From: an uncultured Verrucomicrobiota bacterium
GTDB lineage: Bacteria > Verrucomicrobiota > Verrucomicrobiia > Chthoniobacterales > SZAS-18
Direction of reading: 5' to 3'
Length of the DNA: 12,773 bases
Assembly (NCBI GenBank): GCA_937873255.1
Contig: CALMVM010000029.1
Coordinates: forward strand, 560 to 13,332
Both the position numbers and the translations under genes were made by a program. The notes beneath the pieces were generated by a model that ran no database searches, had not been told where the DNA came from, and was given only the letters and a program-made list of their open reading frames with translations. How positions within the stretch are numbered: position 1 is the first letter of the stretch; every line of letters starts with the position of its first letter. This document shows positions 1 through 7,640 of this stretch, piece by piece.

Positions 1-1152
1 CACCAGGAACAACGAGCCCGTGACGAGGATCGGCTCCGGCCATTGGCGTGCCTGCTCCAACGCCGTCTCGACCCCCTCCGGCACCGCGCGCGCGCCGATC
101 CCCGGGGCGGCGTGGGCGAGAGAGGAAAGGAGTTCGTCCGGGGTGGCGGTGCGCGGGCTGCGGGTCGGCACGGCGAGGAAACGCGCTGCCAACGGTTCCA
201 GGGCGCGGCAGATCGCGGGTACGTCCTTGTCGCGTAAAATTCCGAGGATGACGGTGGCGCGGTGGTGGTCGCCGTATTCCTCGTGCCAGGTGTGCGCGAG
301 GCGGCGGGATGCAGCGGGGTTGTGCGCGCCGTCGAGGATGATCCGGCCGTTTTCGAGCCGTTGGAAGCGCCCCGGCCAATCGGTTTCGGACAGGCCGCGT
401 CGCCGGGCCTTGTCGCCGACGGCGAGGCCGGCGGCGGCGTTGACGCGCTGGTGGCTGCCGGCCAGGGCGACGGGCCAGCCGGACGGGAGCGGTTCGGCGA
501 CGACTTGCAGCGACGCGTTGCGTTCCGCCGCCACGCGGGCGATGACTTCCATCGCTTCCGGTGCCTGCGGGACAGTGACGACGGGCACGCCGGGCTTGAT
601 GATCCCAGCCTTTTCGCCCGCGATTGCCGCGAGGGTATCGCCGAGCCACGCGGTGTGGTCGAAGTCGATGCTCGTGATGACCGACGCTGCCGGGGTGACG
701 GCGTTGGTCGCGTCGAGCCGGCCGCCCATGCCGGTTTCCAGCACGATGACCTCCGCGCGGCGCTGGCGGAAATAGTCCAACGCAAGAGCGGTGGCGTACT
801 CGAAGAACGTGGGCTGCGGCTGCCAGTCGGCGGTCATTTCCCGCAGGCGGGTGAGGCCGGCGGCGACGGATTCCTCCGGGATGGGGTAGCCGTCGAGCCG
901 GGCGCGTTCGCGGAAGGTGACGAGGTGCGGCGAGATGAAGAGGCCCGTGCGGTAGCCCTCGGCGCGGCAAACGGCGTCGAGCATCGCGCAGACCGAGCCC
1001 TTGCCGTTGGTCCCGGCGACGTGGATGATCCGCGCGCCGCCGTCCGCGCCGAAGTCGAGCGCGCGCAGGAGCCGGCCGATGGTGTCGAGCCCGAGTTTGA
1101 TGCCGGTCAGTTGCGTGGCGTAGAGCCAAGCGAGGGCGTCGGGGTAGTTCAT
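1..1152 (-). CDS. folC: Bifunctional folylpolyglutamate synthase / dihydrofolate synthase, C-terminus cut by window edge
   Basis: Mur-ligase-family enzyme that adds glutamate to dihydropteroate and to folates using ATP, in the cytoplasm. The minus frame is open from the ATG at 1152 to base 1, giving 384 residues. FolC is usually about 420-430 residues, so roughly 40 C-terminal residues lie outside the window. Visible motifs are the N-terminal start MNYPDALAWLY, the ATP-binding P-loop GTNGKGS at residues 47-53, the central block SIDFDHTAWLGDT followed by IAGEKAGIIKPG (lysine and metal-binding region), and LDGAHNPAA at about residue 275. No in-frame upstream ATG is near, and no clear Shine-Dalgarno precedes the start. 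It lies downstream of accD, as in many bacteria, but here a membrane-protein gene separates the two. A 90-bp gap precedes it. Confidence 0.95.
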   Translation of the reverse strand, partial: MNYPDALAWLYATQLTGIKLGLDTIGRLLRALDFGADGGARIIHVAGTNGKGSVCAMLDAVCRAEGYRTGLFISPHLVTFRERARLDGYPIPEESVAAGLTRLREMTADWQPQPTFFEYATALALDYFRQRRAEVIVLETGMGGRLDATNAVTPAASVITSIDFDHTAWLGDTLAAIAGEKAGIIKPGVPVVTVPQAPEAMEVIARVAAERNASLQVVAEPLPSGWPVALAGSHQRVNAAAGLAVGDKARRRGLSETDWPGRFQRLENGRIILDGAHNPAASRRLAHTWHEEYGDHHRATVILGILRDKDVPAICRALEPLAARFLAVPTRSPRTATPDELLSSLAHAAPGIGARAVPEGVETALEQARQWPEPILVTGSLFLV

Positions 1153-1242
1153 GCGACGGCTATCATCGCCCTCGCCGCAGAATGCGGTCAAGTGAAGCCA
1201 AAACGCCTGCTCAGCGTCCTCTAAGACAGAGGCCAGTGTAAT

Positions 1243-1860
1243 TTAATTGTGCGGTAGGGTAGAAACACTTTCGTCAATATCTGCCCGCTGGAAGACATTT
1301 TTTGGCACTTGGGTGCGCCATCTCTGGAGCAACAGCAAAGGAATTACTATCAAAATAACTGCAAGTGCAGGGTACGCAACGTAGTTGAACCACGGTGATT
1401 TAAAATCGGGTATCAACGCGCCTACGAACGCGACGGGAATGGCAACAATAAGGATGCCGCCAAAGGCTGAACGGAAACCGTCCGGCGAAGAAGCAATGCG
1501 GATAATCAGGGCCAGCAAAAGCCAAGGAACAATTGCAGCTAAGAATTTGAGAATCCACGAGGGTATGGGAAAGGACGATTGCTTCGCCATAACATAATGT
1601 CGGAGATCATCAGTCAACGCTCTGTGGATATCGCTCAAATCTTCAGGATTTTGCGAATTTATTGCTTTGGATTGCGCAGCCAATTTATCCAGCAACGCTG
1701 ACTCCTGATCGATGCGCCCCAACCTGAAATGGCCGGTATAAAACTCGTAGAAGGCCAATCCAGCTATGATGACGAAAATTAGGCCGAGCACGAACAACAG
1801 CCTTCGCCAAGTAAACTGGGTTATTAAGCGTTCGAAAAATGCGATGAGTGCTTCAGTCAT
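1243..1860 (-). CDS. Small multi-pass membrane protein of unknown function, low G+C, inserted between accD and folC
   Basis: I do not recognise this 205-residue protein. It has a hydrophobic segment at residues 21-42, a mainly hydrophilic helical stretch at about 45-95 (rich in Q, D, K, S), then hydrophobic segments at about 102-123, 133-151 and 160-178, and a polar tail. It looks like a four-helix inner-membrane protein with a soluble loop of about 60 residues. One hand-counted line of the gene (1741-1800) is 28/60 G+C, against 44/60 for a line of accD (2401-2460). Codon use is also less G/C-biased at third positions. Together with its place inside the accD-folC pair, this suggests recent acquisition. 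No Shine-Dalgarno is evident. A short inverted repeat (1866-1877) lies just before the ATG, in an AT-rich 63-bp gap that may hold its own promoter. The gene is real by length and membrane pattern; its function is open. Confidence 0.8.
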   Translation of the reverse strand: MTEALIAFFERLITQFTWRRLLFVLGLIFVIIAGLAFYEFYTGHFRLGRIDQESALLDKLAAQSKAINSQNPEDLSDIHRALTDDLRHYVMAKQSSFPIPSWILKFLAAIVPWLLLALIIRIASSPDGFRSAFGGILIVAIPVAFVGALIPDFKSPWFNYVAYPALAVILIVIPLLLLQRWRTQVPKNVFQRADIDESVSTLPHN

Positions 1861-1865
1861 AAAGC

Positions 1866-1877
1866 GATGTACACATC
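1866..1877 (-). promoter_or_regulatory. Short inverted repeat just before the start codon of the low-G+C membrane protein gene
   Basis: Read on the minus strand, GATGT-GT-ACATC forms a perfect 5-bp inverted repeat ending 5 nt before the ATG at 1860. It could be a repressor half-site pair or a small structure at the ribosome site. A similar GATGT/ACATC pair precedes the gene starting at 3903. Five-bp arms can occur by chance, so the regulatory reading is speculative. Confidence 0.25.
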
Positions 1878-1923
1878 ACTTTTACATTAGCATAAAAATC
1901 GCTCTTTTGCTCGCGTTTTTGTT

Positions 1924-2766
1924 TTACTCCGCCGCGAAATACCCCAGCAGATTCGCCAACGTCGCGCGCATCTTGCGGCGGTCCACGATCATGTCCACCA
2001 GGCCGTGCGCCTCCAGGAATTCCGCCGTCTGGAAACCGGGCGGCAAGTCCTGGTGCGTCGTCTCGCGGATCACCCTCGGGCCGGCGAAACCGATCATCGC
2101 CTTGGGCTCCGCCATGATCACGTCGCCCAACGATGCGAAGCTGGCGATCACCCCGCCCGTCGTCGGGTTGGTCAACACCGACACGAACGGCAGCCGCGCC
2201 TGCGCATGCAATGCCAGCGCGCCGCTGGTCTTGGCCATTTGCATGACCGCGAACATCCCCTCGTGCAACCGCGCCCCGCCCGCCGCCGACACGATCACCA
2301 CCGGCAGGCCGCGCTCCGTGGCGGTCTCGATGTTGCGCGTGATCTTCTCGCCGGCCACCGAGCCGAGCGTGCCGCCGAGGAAACTGAAATCCAGCCCGGA
2401 AATCGCCACCGCGCGCCCTTCGATCTTGCCGAGGCCGGCGATGGCGGAGTCGCGCAGGCCCGTGCGTTTCTGGTATTCGGCGAGACGGTCCTTGTAGGCG
2501 GTGGCGGCGCGGAATTCGAGGATGTCCACCGGCTCCATGTCGGCGTCGGCCTCCTCGAAGCTGCCCTCGTCCAAAAGGTGGTTGAACCGCTCGCGCACGC
2601 TGATGGGGAAATGGTGTTCGCAATGCGGGCAAACGCGCTGGTTTTCGGCCAGGGCGATCTTGTGGACGACCTCGCCGCACTCGGGGCAGGCCGTAAACAG
2701 GCCGCCGGGAATCTGGAGCTTCTTCTCGCCGCCGGAAATGAAGCTGGGTTTACGAAAAATGGCCAT
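1924..2766 (-). CDS. accD: Acetyl-CoA carboxylase carboxyltransferase subunit beta
   Basis: Beta subunit of the carboxyltransferase half of acetyl-CoA carboxylase. With AccA it moves the carboxyl group from biotin-BCCP to acetyl-CoA, making malonyl-CoA for fatty acid synthesis. The start at 2766 (MAIFRKPSF) gives 280 residues, in the family range. The frame stays open to a further ATG at 2808, but those 14 extra residues (MRTPAPASTLRPPP) do not look like the family. A zinc ribbon is formed by C27, C30, C46 and C49. The crotonase-fold core shows SAAGGARLHEGMFAVMQMAK, then VLTNPTTGGVIASFA, then AEPKAMIGFAGPRVI, and ends with LPPGFQTAEFLEAHGLVDMI, all hallmark AccD blocks. No clear Shine-Dalgarno precedes either start. 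A hairpin repeat lies 89 bp upstream. It leads a minus-strand cluster with the 205-residue membrane protein gene and folC. Confidence 0.97.
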   Translation of the reverse strand: MAIFRKPSFISGGEKKLQIPGGLFTACPECGEVVHKIALAENQRVCPHCEHHFPISVRERFNHLLDEGSFEEADADMEPVDILEFRAATAYKDRLAEYQKRTGLRDSAIAGLGKIEGRAVAISGLDFSFLGGTLGSVAGEKITRNIETATERGLPVVIVSAAGGARLHEGMFAVMQMAKTSGALALHAQARLPFVSVLTNPTTGGVIASFASLGDVIMAEPKAMIGFAGPRVIRETTHQDLPPGFQTAEFLEAHGLVDMIVDRRKMRATLANLLGYFAAE

Positions 2767-2854
2767 TGGAGGTGGCCGCAACGTAGAAGCGGGCGCGGGA
2801 GTGCGCAAGGAGCGTTGCGGGCGGCACGCGGTCCGTGAAACGGAGAGCGGAACT

Positions 2855-2983
2855 TTAACAGAGACACAGAGGCACGGAGGCCAGAAGAGGGAAAAACAAG
2901 AAAAAAAGGACGGAGTGTGATCCGCCCGTCCAAGCTTCTTTCCGTCCTCCTCCGGTCTCCGTGTCTCCGTGTCTCCGTGTTAA
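2855..2983. repeat. Intergenic hairpin element with ~28-30 bp terminal inverted repeats built from 8-bp units (MITE/REP-like)
   Basis: The left arm (2855-2882) begins TTAACAGAGACACAGAGG. The right arm (2954-2983) reads inward as TTAACACGGAGACACGGAGA. Aligned, they differ by one 2-nt gap and three A/G transitions. The right arm contains three tandem copies of CTCCGTGT (2957-2980). Inside lies a second stem, AGGACGGA near 2908-2915 with TCCGTCCT at 2941-2948. The core is purine-rich (AAAAACAAGAAAAAAAGG). There is no ORF. The TTAA ends and the ACAGAGRCAC-type unit resemble small non-autonomous repeats that I recall as common in Verrucomicrobia, Planctomycetes and some Deltaproteobacteria; family membership cannot be proven here. 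It lies between the start of accD and the end of the 3016-3903 gene. Confidence 0.85.
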
Positions 2984-3015
2984 AATCAAGACTCGCCCCA
3001 CGACAGACGCGCCGT

Positions 3016-3903
3016 TCACCGTTGCGCTGTCGCTACCGTCGGAATCCGGTACGGCTTCCAGAAATCGTCGGGCACCGCATCGGCCACCGCTTTGTACGTT
3101 GCTTCGGGCACGGCCGGCATGGTGCCGGCGCGCTGCGGGCCGAAGGGCTGGCCGGTCACGTCCGTGCCTTTGTTGATCGCCAGGTGCGTCTTCGGGTTCA
3201 CCTTCGCCAGCCAGGCGTCCACGGGGATTGTCCCGCCGAAGCGCACGTTGTTCTCGATGCAGTACATGTCCGTGCAGCCGTCCACCATCCGCAGGTCGTT
3301 GTAGACGGCGCGGGCGATGTCGCGCTTGCGCATCCGCATCGCCGCCTGCGCGAACGATCCCGGCGCGGACCGCTCCCTCGCCACCGCGCCGCGCACCAAT
3401 GCCAGATAAATGTCAAATTCCCTCTGCGTGTTGAACATGGACGCCGTCTCCTTCCAATTCGGCCTCGACGCTTCCATGCGCGCCGCGGCAGCGACGAACG
3501 CCGGGAAGTTCACGTCGAACATTGCCCTCACCGTCTCGATCTCCGCCAGCAACGACTCGGGGAGACCCGCCTCGCGCGCATGCGCCAAAGCCGCCTTGAA
3601 CCCGCCCGGGACCATGCGATCGAAGCGGTCGCTCAACGGCCGCATCAACTCCGCCGAATACAGCTTGTTCAACATCTCCGAGTGCGCGGAGTCAGCCAGC
3701 GTGCTGCTCATTGTCGGTGCGATTTTATCCGCCGGGGAAGTGGTGCGGGCTTGGTGTACGATCTCCTCCAGGCTTTCCGCTTCCTTTGCCGGTGCCGGGG
3801 TCTGTGCGTCGGTAGGTTGGGGGCATGGCAGGTTCAGGCCGCCAAGCAGAATGGTCAAAAAAGTCAGCCTTCTGACGGGAAAATTTTGTCGGAGCATGCT
3901 CAT
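3016..3903 (-). CDS. Exported protein of unknown function, possible pseudopilin-like C-terminal region
   Basis: This 295-residue protein starts MSMLRQNFPVRR; Met1 and Met3 are both possible starts. Basic residues are followed by a hydrophobic stretch at about 13-24 and a likely signal-peptidase site near DAQ (residues 32-34), so it is probably periplasmic or secreted. A lipobox reading at C27 is unlikely because proline precedes the cysteine. Residues 40-195 are helix-rich and unrecognised. Residues 198-285 (YNDLRMVDGCTDMYCIENN, then INKGTDVTGQPFG and DDFWKPY) recall the soluble part of verrucomicrobial pseudopilin-like proteins, from memory only. It lacks the prepilin leader and has C210 and C215, which could form a disulfide. 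It lies 47 bp downstream of the permease gene, so it may share its transcript. A GGATGT/ACATCC inverted repeat sits at its start codon. Confidence 0.75.
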   Translation of the reverse strand: MSMLRQNFPVRRLTFLTILLGGLNLPCPQPTDAQTPAPAKEAESLEEIVHQARTTSPADKIAPTMSSTLADSAHSEMLNKLYSAELMRPLSDRFDRMVPGGFKAALAHAREAGLPESLLAEIETVRAMFDVNFPAFVAAAARMEASRPNWKETASMFNTQREFDIYLALVRGAVARERSAPGSFAQAAMRMRKRDIARAVYNDLRMVDGCTDMYCIENNVRFGGTIPVDAWLAKVNPKTHLAINKGTDVTGQPFGPQRAGTMPAVPEATYKAVADAVPDDFWKPYRIPTVATAQR

Positions 3904-3904
3904 A

Positions 3905-3919
3905 GGATGTAGGACATCC
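3905..3919 (-). promoter_or_regulatory. Inverted repeat immediately before the start codon of the exported-protein gene
   Basis: GGATGT-AGG-ACATCC (perfect 6-bp arms, 3-nt spacer) ends one nucleotide before the ATG at 3903, where a ribosome site would be expected. No Shine-Dalgarno is seen there. It could be an operator or a small start-site hairpin. It shares the GATGT/ACATC core with the repeat at 1866-1877. Function is inferred. Confidence 0.3.
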
Positions 3920-3950
3920 CAAGGAAGCAGGTTGCAGACCGGCGACGCCC

Positions 3951-5915
3951 CTATATCCCCGCGTGGATGCCCGGCCGACGCGAGAGGTCCGGCTCGGCCT
4001 GACGCAAAATCTCGCGCGTGAGCGGAGCCACGTCCCCCTGGCCGCTGAGCAGATAACGGATCAGGTACAGGAAAGGGTTGCGCTCGCCCCAGTGGAAATA
4101 CGCGTGCGGCGGTTCCTTGGAACGGTCGCGCAAATACAACAGCAGCGCCGCAATCGCGTTCGGCACGGCAGCGCTTTCCCCGCGCAGGATGCGATGTTTT
4201 TCCACCTGCACGCCGGCGACGTTGAGGTCAGCGGAAAACTCGCTCGCGTCACGCACGTAGATTTCCAAGAAAAGCAGCGGCTCGTCGTCGGGGATGTTGT
4301 GAACGTCGCGCGCATCGCGTTCCTCCTCGTCGTACTCGGCGCAATCGCAGCGGTGGGGGTGGTTGGCGACGATGTGCAGCGTGCCGCGCGCGTCGAGCGA
4401 CTCCTGGACGAACCGTTGCGCCGCCTCGTCGAGCACGATGTCGCCGACGCGCAGCTCGGTCGTGCGCCACACGCGCGAAAACAGCGACAGCAGCACGATG
4501 GCCCCGATGAACATCGCCGCGATCTTCACGCCCTCGGGCCGCTCGACCACGTTGAGCACCGTCGTGTACGCGAACACCGCCGCGACCGCCGCCGCCGCCA
4601 GCGTCCCCGGGTGCAGCCAGCCCTTGCGTTCGCGTTTGATGGAGAGCGTCACGGCCACGGCGGCGCTGGTCATCAACACGAGCACGCCCGTCGCGTACGC
4701 GCCGCCCTGCGCATCCACGTCGGCCTTGAAAACAACGGTCACCAGGAAAGCCGCCGCCATGTACACCAGGGTTAGCGGCCGGGAGGCGCGCGCCCATTCC
4801 GGGGCCATGCCGTAGCGCGGCAGGTAACGCGGCACGAGGTTCAACAAACCCGCCATCGCCGACGCGCCCGCGAACCACAGGATCGCCACCGTCGAAAGGT
4901 CATAGACCGTGCCGAACCCGTCGCCGAGGAACCGGTGCGCGAGGAACGCCAGCGCGCGTCCGTTGGCCTGTCCGCCGGGCTGGAACTCCTCCGGTTTGAT
5001 GAGCAGGGTCGTCACCAGCGAACTCGCCAGCAGGAACACGCTCATGATGATCGCCGCCGCCAAAAGGAGCCGGTGGGTCGCGCGGATCTTGCCCTCGGGT
5101 TTGTGCGACTGGTCGTTTTTGTCGCCCCGGACGAGCGGCATCATGGCGACGCCGGTTTCAAAACCCGAGAGCCCCAGGGCCAGCTTCGGGAAAAGCAGCA
5201 GGGAAACGCCGATCATTGCCAGCGGGCTGCTGTGCTGGCTGAACAGCAGGTTTTTCCAATCGACGAAGACGTGCGGCTGCGCGGCGACGCGCGCGATGCC
5301 GACGCCGACGACGACCGTGTTGAGCACGAGGTAAACGCCGACCAGCACCACGGCGACGCCGATGGCTTCCTTGAAGCCCTTCAGGAACACCCCGCCCAAC
5401 AGCGCGACGAGTACGAGCGTTGCGGCCACGGCGTGGCCGGCGAGGAGGTTGTGCGTGTACGGATTTTCGACCAGGTGCGCGGTGGCGTCGGCGGCGGAGA
5501 GCGTGATCGTGATGATGAAATCCGTCGCCGCGAACCCGAGCAGGACGAGCACGAACAGCTTGCCCTTCCACCACGACAGCAGCCGCTCGAACATGGCGAC
5601 CGACCCCTCGCCGTGCGGGCTCTCGACGGAGACGCGGTTGTAGACGGGCAGCGCGCCGAATAACGTCAGCAGCACGAGCACGAGCGTGGCGATGGGCGAG
5701 AGCGCCCCGGCGGCGAGCGCGGCGATGCCGGGTTGGTAGCCGAGGGTGGAGAAATAATCGACGCCCGTCAGGCACATCACCTGCCACCAGGCATGGGCGT
5801 GGTGGTGAGGCGTGGCGTCGGCAGCCGGGCCGGTGTGCTTGCCGGTCGTCTGACGGTCGCTGAGCAGCCAGTTCTCGAACGAACGGAGGAGAGAGGGGGA
5901 CGCAGGATCAGCCAT
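3951..5915 (-). CDS. APC-superfamily permease (KUP/KimA-like or amino acid transporter) with soluble C-terminal domain
   Basis: This 654-residue inner-membrane transporter has a hydrophilic, histidine-containing N-terminus (1-43) followed by about 12 hydrophobic segments, roughly at 50-70, 74-92, 119-139, 160-178, 184-207, 231-250, 283-305, 337-360, 380-397, 406-425, 437-455 and 463-480. The first segment, [20 protein letters not shown], has the unwound-helix look of APC-fold carriers. [10 protein letters not shown] and [13 protein letters not shown] are further conserved-looking blocks. Residues 485-654 are soluble and presumably cytoplasmic. They include a His/Cys cluster (HPHRCDC, residues 519-525) before an acidic loop. 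Size and layout fit potassium/proton symporters of the KUP or KimA type, but also the long APC amino acid permeases, so the substrate is not assigned. The start at 5915 has only a weak AGGGAAAG-like site. The exported-protein gene follows 47 bp downstream. Confidence 0.85.
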   Translation of the reverse strand: MADPASPSLLRSFENWLLSDRQTTGKHTGPAADATPHHHAHAWWQVMCLTGVDYFSTLGYQPGIAALAAGALSPIATLVLVLLTLFGALPVYNRVSVESPHGEGSVAMFERLLSWWKGKLFVLVLLGFAATDFIITITLSAADATAHLVENPYTHNLLAGHAVAATLVLVALLGGVFLKGFKEAIGVAVVLVGVYLVLNTVVVGVGIARVAAQPHVFVDWKNLLFSQHSSPLAMIGVSLLLFPKLALGLSGFETGVAMMPLVRGDKNDQSHKPEGKIRATHRLLLAAAIIMSVFLLASSLVTTLLIKPEEFQPGGQANGRALAFLAHRFLGDGFGTVYDLSTVAILWFAGASAMAGLLNLVPRYLPRYGMAPEWARASRPLTLVYMAAAFLVTVVFKADVDAQGGAYATGVLVLMTSAAVAVTLSIKRERKGWLHPGTLAAAAVAAVFAYTTVLNVVERPEGVKIAAMFIGAIVLLSLFSRVWRTTELRVGDIVLDEAAQRFVQESLDARGTLHIVANHPHRCDCAEYDEEERDARDVHNIPDDEPLLFLEIYVRDASEFSADLNVAGVQVEKHRILRGESAAVPNAIAALLLYLRDRSKEPPHAYFHWGERNPFLYLIRYLLSGQGDVAPLTREILRQAEPDLSRRPGIHAGI

Positions 5916-5947
5916 GGACAGAAGCTTTCCCTACATCATCGTGCCGA

Positions 5948-5983
5948 GGGGGATGGATGAATGGCGCGGTGCCCCCCTTTTTT
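5948..5983 (+). terminator. Terminator-like G/C hairpin followed by T-tract, reading on the plus strand
   Basis: GGGGG (5948-5952) can pair with the C-run at 5972-5977, which is followed by six T (5978-5983). An inner GGC-GCGGT-GCC helix can also form. It has the form of an intrinsic terminator but points along the plus strand, against the flanking minus genes, so it would act only on antisense transcription. The loop is long and the evidence is weak. Confidence 0.25.
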
Positions 5984-6002
5984 GTTCCCGTTGGAAAGAT
6001 CG

Positions 6003-7577
6003 CTACGGATCTCTTGGACGAATCCGGGTCAGGAACTCGCTGATCGCCTCCATGCGGAAGCCCGCCGCCAGGGCATCGACCGCGCGCGTGAAATCGCCCA
6101 GCGACGCGTCGCCCGCGGCCAATTCGTGCAGGAGCGCGCGCAGCCGCACGATGTCGCCTTCCAGCGAAAGGGTCAGCAGCGCGTCGATCTCCGCCGCCGA
6201 GGGCAGGGCGAAGTTCTCCGACGCGGCCGGCCGCGCATCGGCGTTCGGGCGCGGCGTTTCCGGGTCGGCGTTGCGTGGCGTACCGTCGCCGATTTCGGGC
6301 AGCGGCAGTTCAAAGAAGAATCGGCTGCCCCGCTCCGGCTCGCTCTCGACGCGCAGTTCGCCGCCCATCAACCCGACCAGCCGCGCGCCGATGTGCAGGC
6401 CCAGGCCGATGCCCGATTGATCCGGCGCACGCGCCGACGCCACCTGCCGGAACGGCTCGAAGATCGCCGTGCGTTCCTCCGCCGCGATGCCCACGCCCGT
6501 GTCGGTCACCTCGAAGCGCACCGTGCCGCTTCCGGTCCGGCGCGCGTCCAGCGACACGCCGCCGCGCACCGTGAACTTGAAAGCGTTGCCGAGCAGATTG
6601 TCCAATACCTGCCGCAGCCGCAACGGGTCGCCGAGCACCGTGCCGGGCAGAAGCGAGTCCAGGGTGCAACGCATTTCCAGCCCCTTCTCGACGGCGCGCG
6701 CCCGGAAGGCGTCCGCGACGGCGCGCAACAACTCTTCGAGCGAGAACGGACCCGGGCGCAACTCGGTGTGCCCAGCCTCGATGCGCGAGAGGTCGAGGAT
6801 TTCATCGATGAGGGCCAAGAGGTGTTCGCCGCTGCGGACGATGAGGGCGTAGCGGGCGCGGTTGGCATCGTCGAGCGCGCCGTCGCGCAAGGCCACGCGC
6901 GCGTTGCTGAGAATGCCGGTGAGCGGCGTGCGCAGTTCGTGGGTGACGCGGGTCAGAAAGGCGCTCTTGGCGGCGTTGGCGGCCTCGGCGGCGAGGCGGG
7001 CGCGTTCCTGAGCGGCCTGCATTTCGCGGCGGGCGGTCACGTCCACGATGCTGCCCTGGTAGACCGTTTCGCCGCTGGCGGGATCGATGACGGCGCGCAC
7101 GCTCTCGCTGACCCAGATCGTCGTGCCGTCGCGGCGGCGGATTTCGGATTCCCAGTCCACGGCCGCGCCGTCGCGCGCGAGGGTGGCGTTGAGTTCCTGT
7201 CGGCGTTCGGGCCGCACGTAGAACTGGGTGGCGATGTCGGTCAACTCCCGCCGCATCTGCTCGGGGTCGTCGTAACCGCAGAGCCGGGCCATTGCCGGGT
7301 TGGCACGCAGGTTGTGGCCGTCGAGGGAGGATTGGAAAATGCCCTCCGTGGCGTGCTCGAAGATCGAGCGGAAGAGTTCCTCGCCCTGGAGGATTTGTCT
7401 CGTGCGGCTGGCGACGAGGGCTTCGAGGCGGACGCGTTCGCGGCGAGCGGCGACGATGCGCCAGAGCACGAACGCGACGAGTGCGCCCGTGCCCATCAAG
7501 AGGCCGCCCCGGTACATGAGCGTCCACATCTTCGCCTCGCTCCACCACGTCTGGACGGAGGCGAGGAGGTCGATCAT
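6003..7577 (-). CDS. Membrane-anchored PAS sensor histidine kinase
   Basis: This 524-residue kinase has a short hydrophobic anchor at about residues 22-42, a charged helical linker (43-65), a PAS fold at about 66-185 (LFRSIFEHATEGIFQSSLDG to GSIVDVTARREMQ), a HisKA dimerisation domain with phospho-accepting H213 in THELRTPL, and a HATPase domain with the N box DNLLGNAFKF (N331), G1 DTGVGI (359-364) and G2 GIGLGL (389-394), ending near FFFELPLPEIG. All catalytic motifs are intact. Residues about 470-524 form a helical tail (EIDALLTLSLEGDIVRLRAL, ending with FRMEAISEFL). That tail is usually found after a receiver in hybrid kinases; here there is no receiver. The signal is unknown, and the anchor leaves almost no periplasmic domain, so sensing is probably by the PAS domain. 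The REC-LuxR gene at 9923-10864 is the nearest candidate partner. No clear Shine-Dalgarno is present. Confidence 0.93.
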   Translation of the reverse strand: MIDLLASVQTWWSEAKMWTLMYRGGLLMGTGALVAFVLWRIVAARRERVRLEALVASRTRQILQGEELFRSIFEHATEGIFQSSLDGHNLRANPAMARLCGYDDPEQMRRELTDIATQFYVRPERRQELNATLARDGAAVDWESEIRRRDGTTIWVSESVRAVIDPASGETVYQGSIVDVTARREMQAAQERARLAAEAANAAKSAFLTRVTHELRTPLTGILSNARVALRDGALDDANRARYALIVRSGEHLLALIDEILDLSRIEAGHTELRPGPFSLEELLRAVADAFRARAVEKGLEMRCTLDSLLPGTVLGDPLRLRQVLDNLLGNAFKFTVRGGVSLDARRTGSGTVRFEVTDTGVGIAAEERTAIFEPFRQVASARAPDQSGIGLGLHIGARLVGLMGGELRVESEPERGSRFFFELPLPEIGDGTPRNADPETPRPNADARPAASENFALPSAAEIDALLTLSLEGDIVRLRALLHELAAGDASLGDFTRAVDALAAGFRMEAISEFLTRIRPRDP

Positions 7578-7640
7578 CGCGGCGAAGATACACCGAACTC
7601 AAAAAAGACTGCGGTTAACAGGATAAGGCGCGTAACGCAT

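Noticed and set aside
20..1224. Plus-strand open frames of 251 and 320 codons
   Set aside because: Both are antisense to folC, whose P-loop and GAHNP motifs are unmistakable. The predicted products have no recognisable domain.
1218..1232. CCTCT-AAGAC-AGAGG hairpin between the small membrane gene and folC
   Set aside because: Only a 5-bp stem with no T-tract; not distinguishable from chance and would be awkward inside a likely transcript.
1853..2680. 275-codon minus-strand frame over accD
   Set aside because: It is a shifted frame of accD; its peptide is Arg/Gly/His-rich while the AccD frame shows all family motifs.
2855..2983. CRISPR-like reading of the tandem CTCCGTGT units
   Set aside because: Units are 8 bp with no spacers, and the structure is an inverted repeat, not a repeat-spacer array; no cas genes are present.
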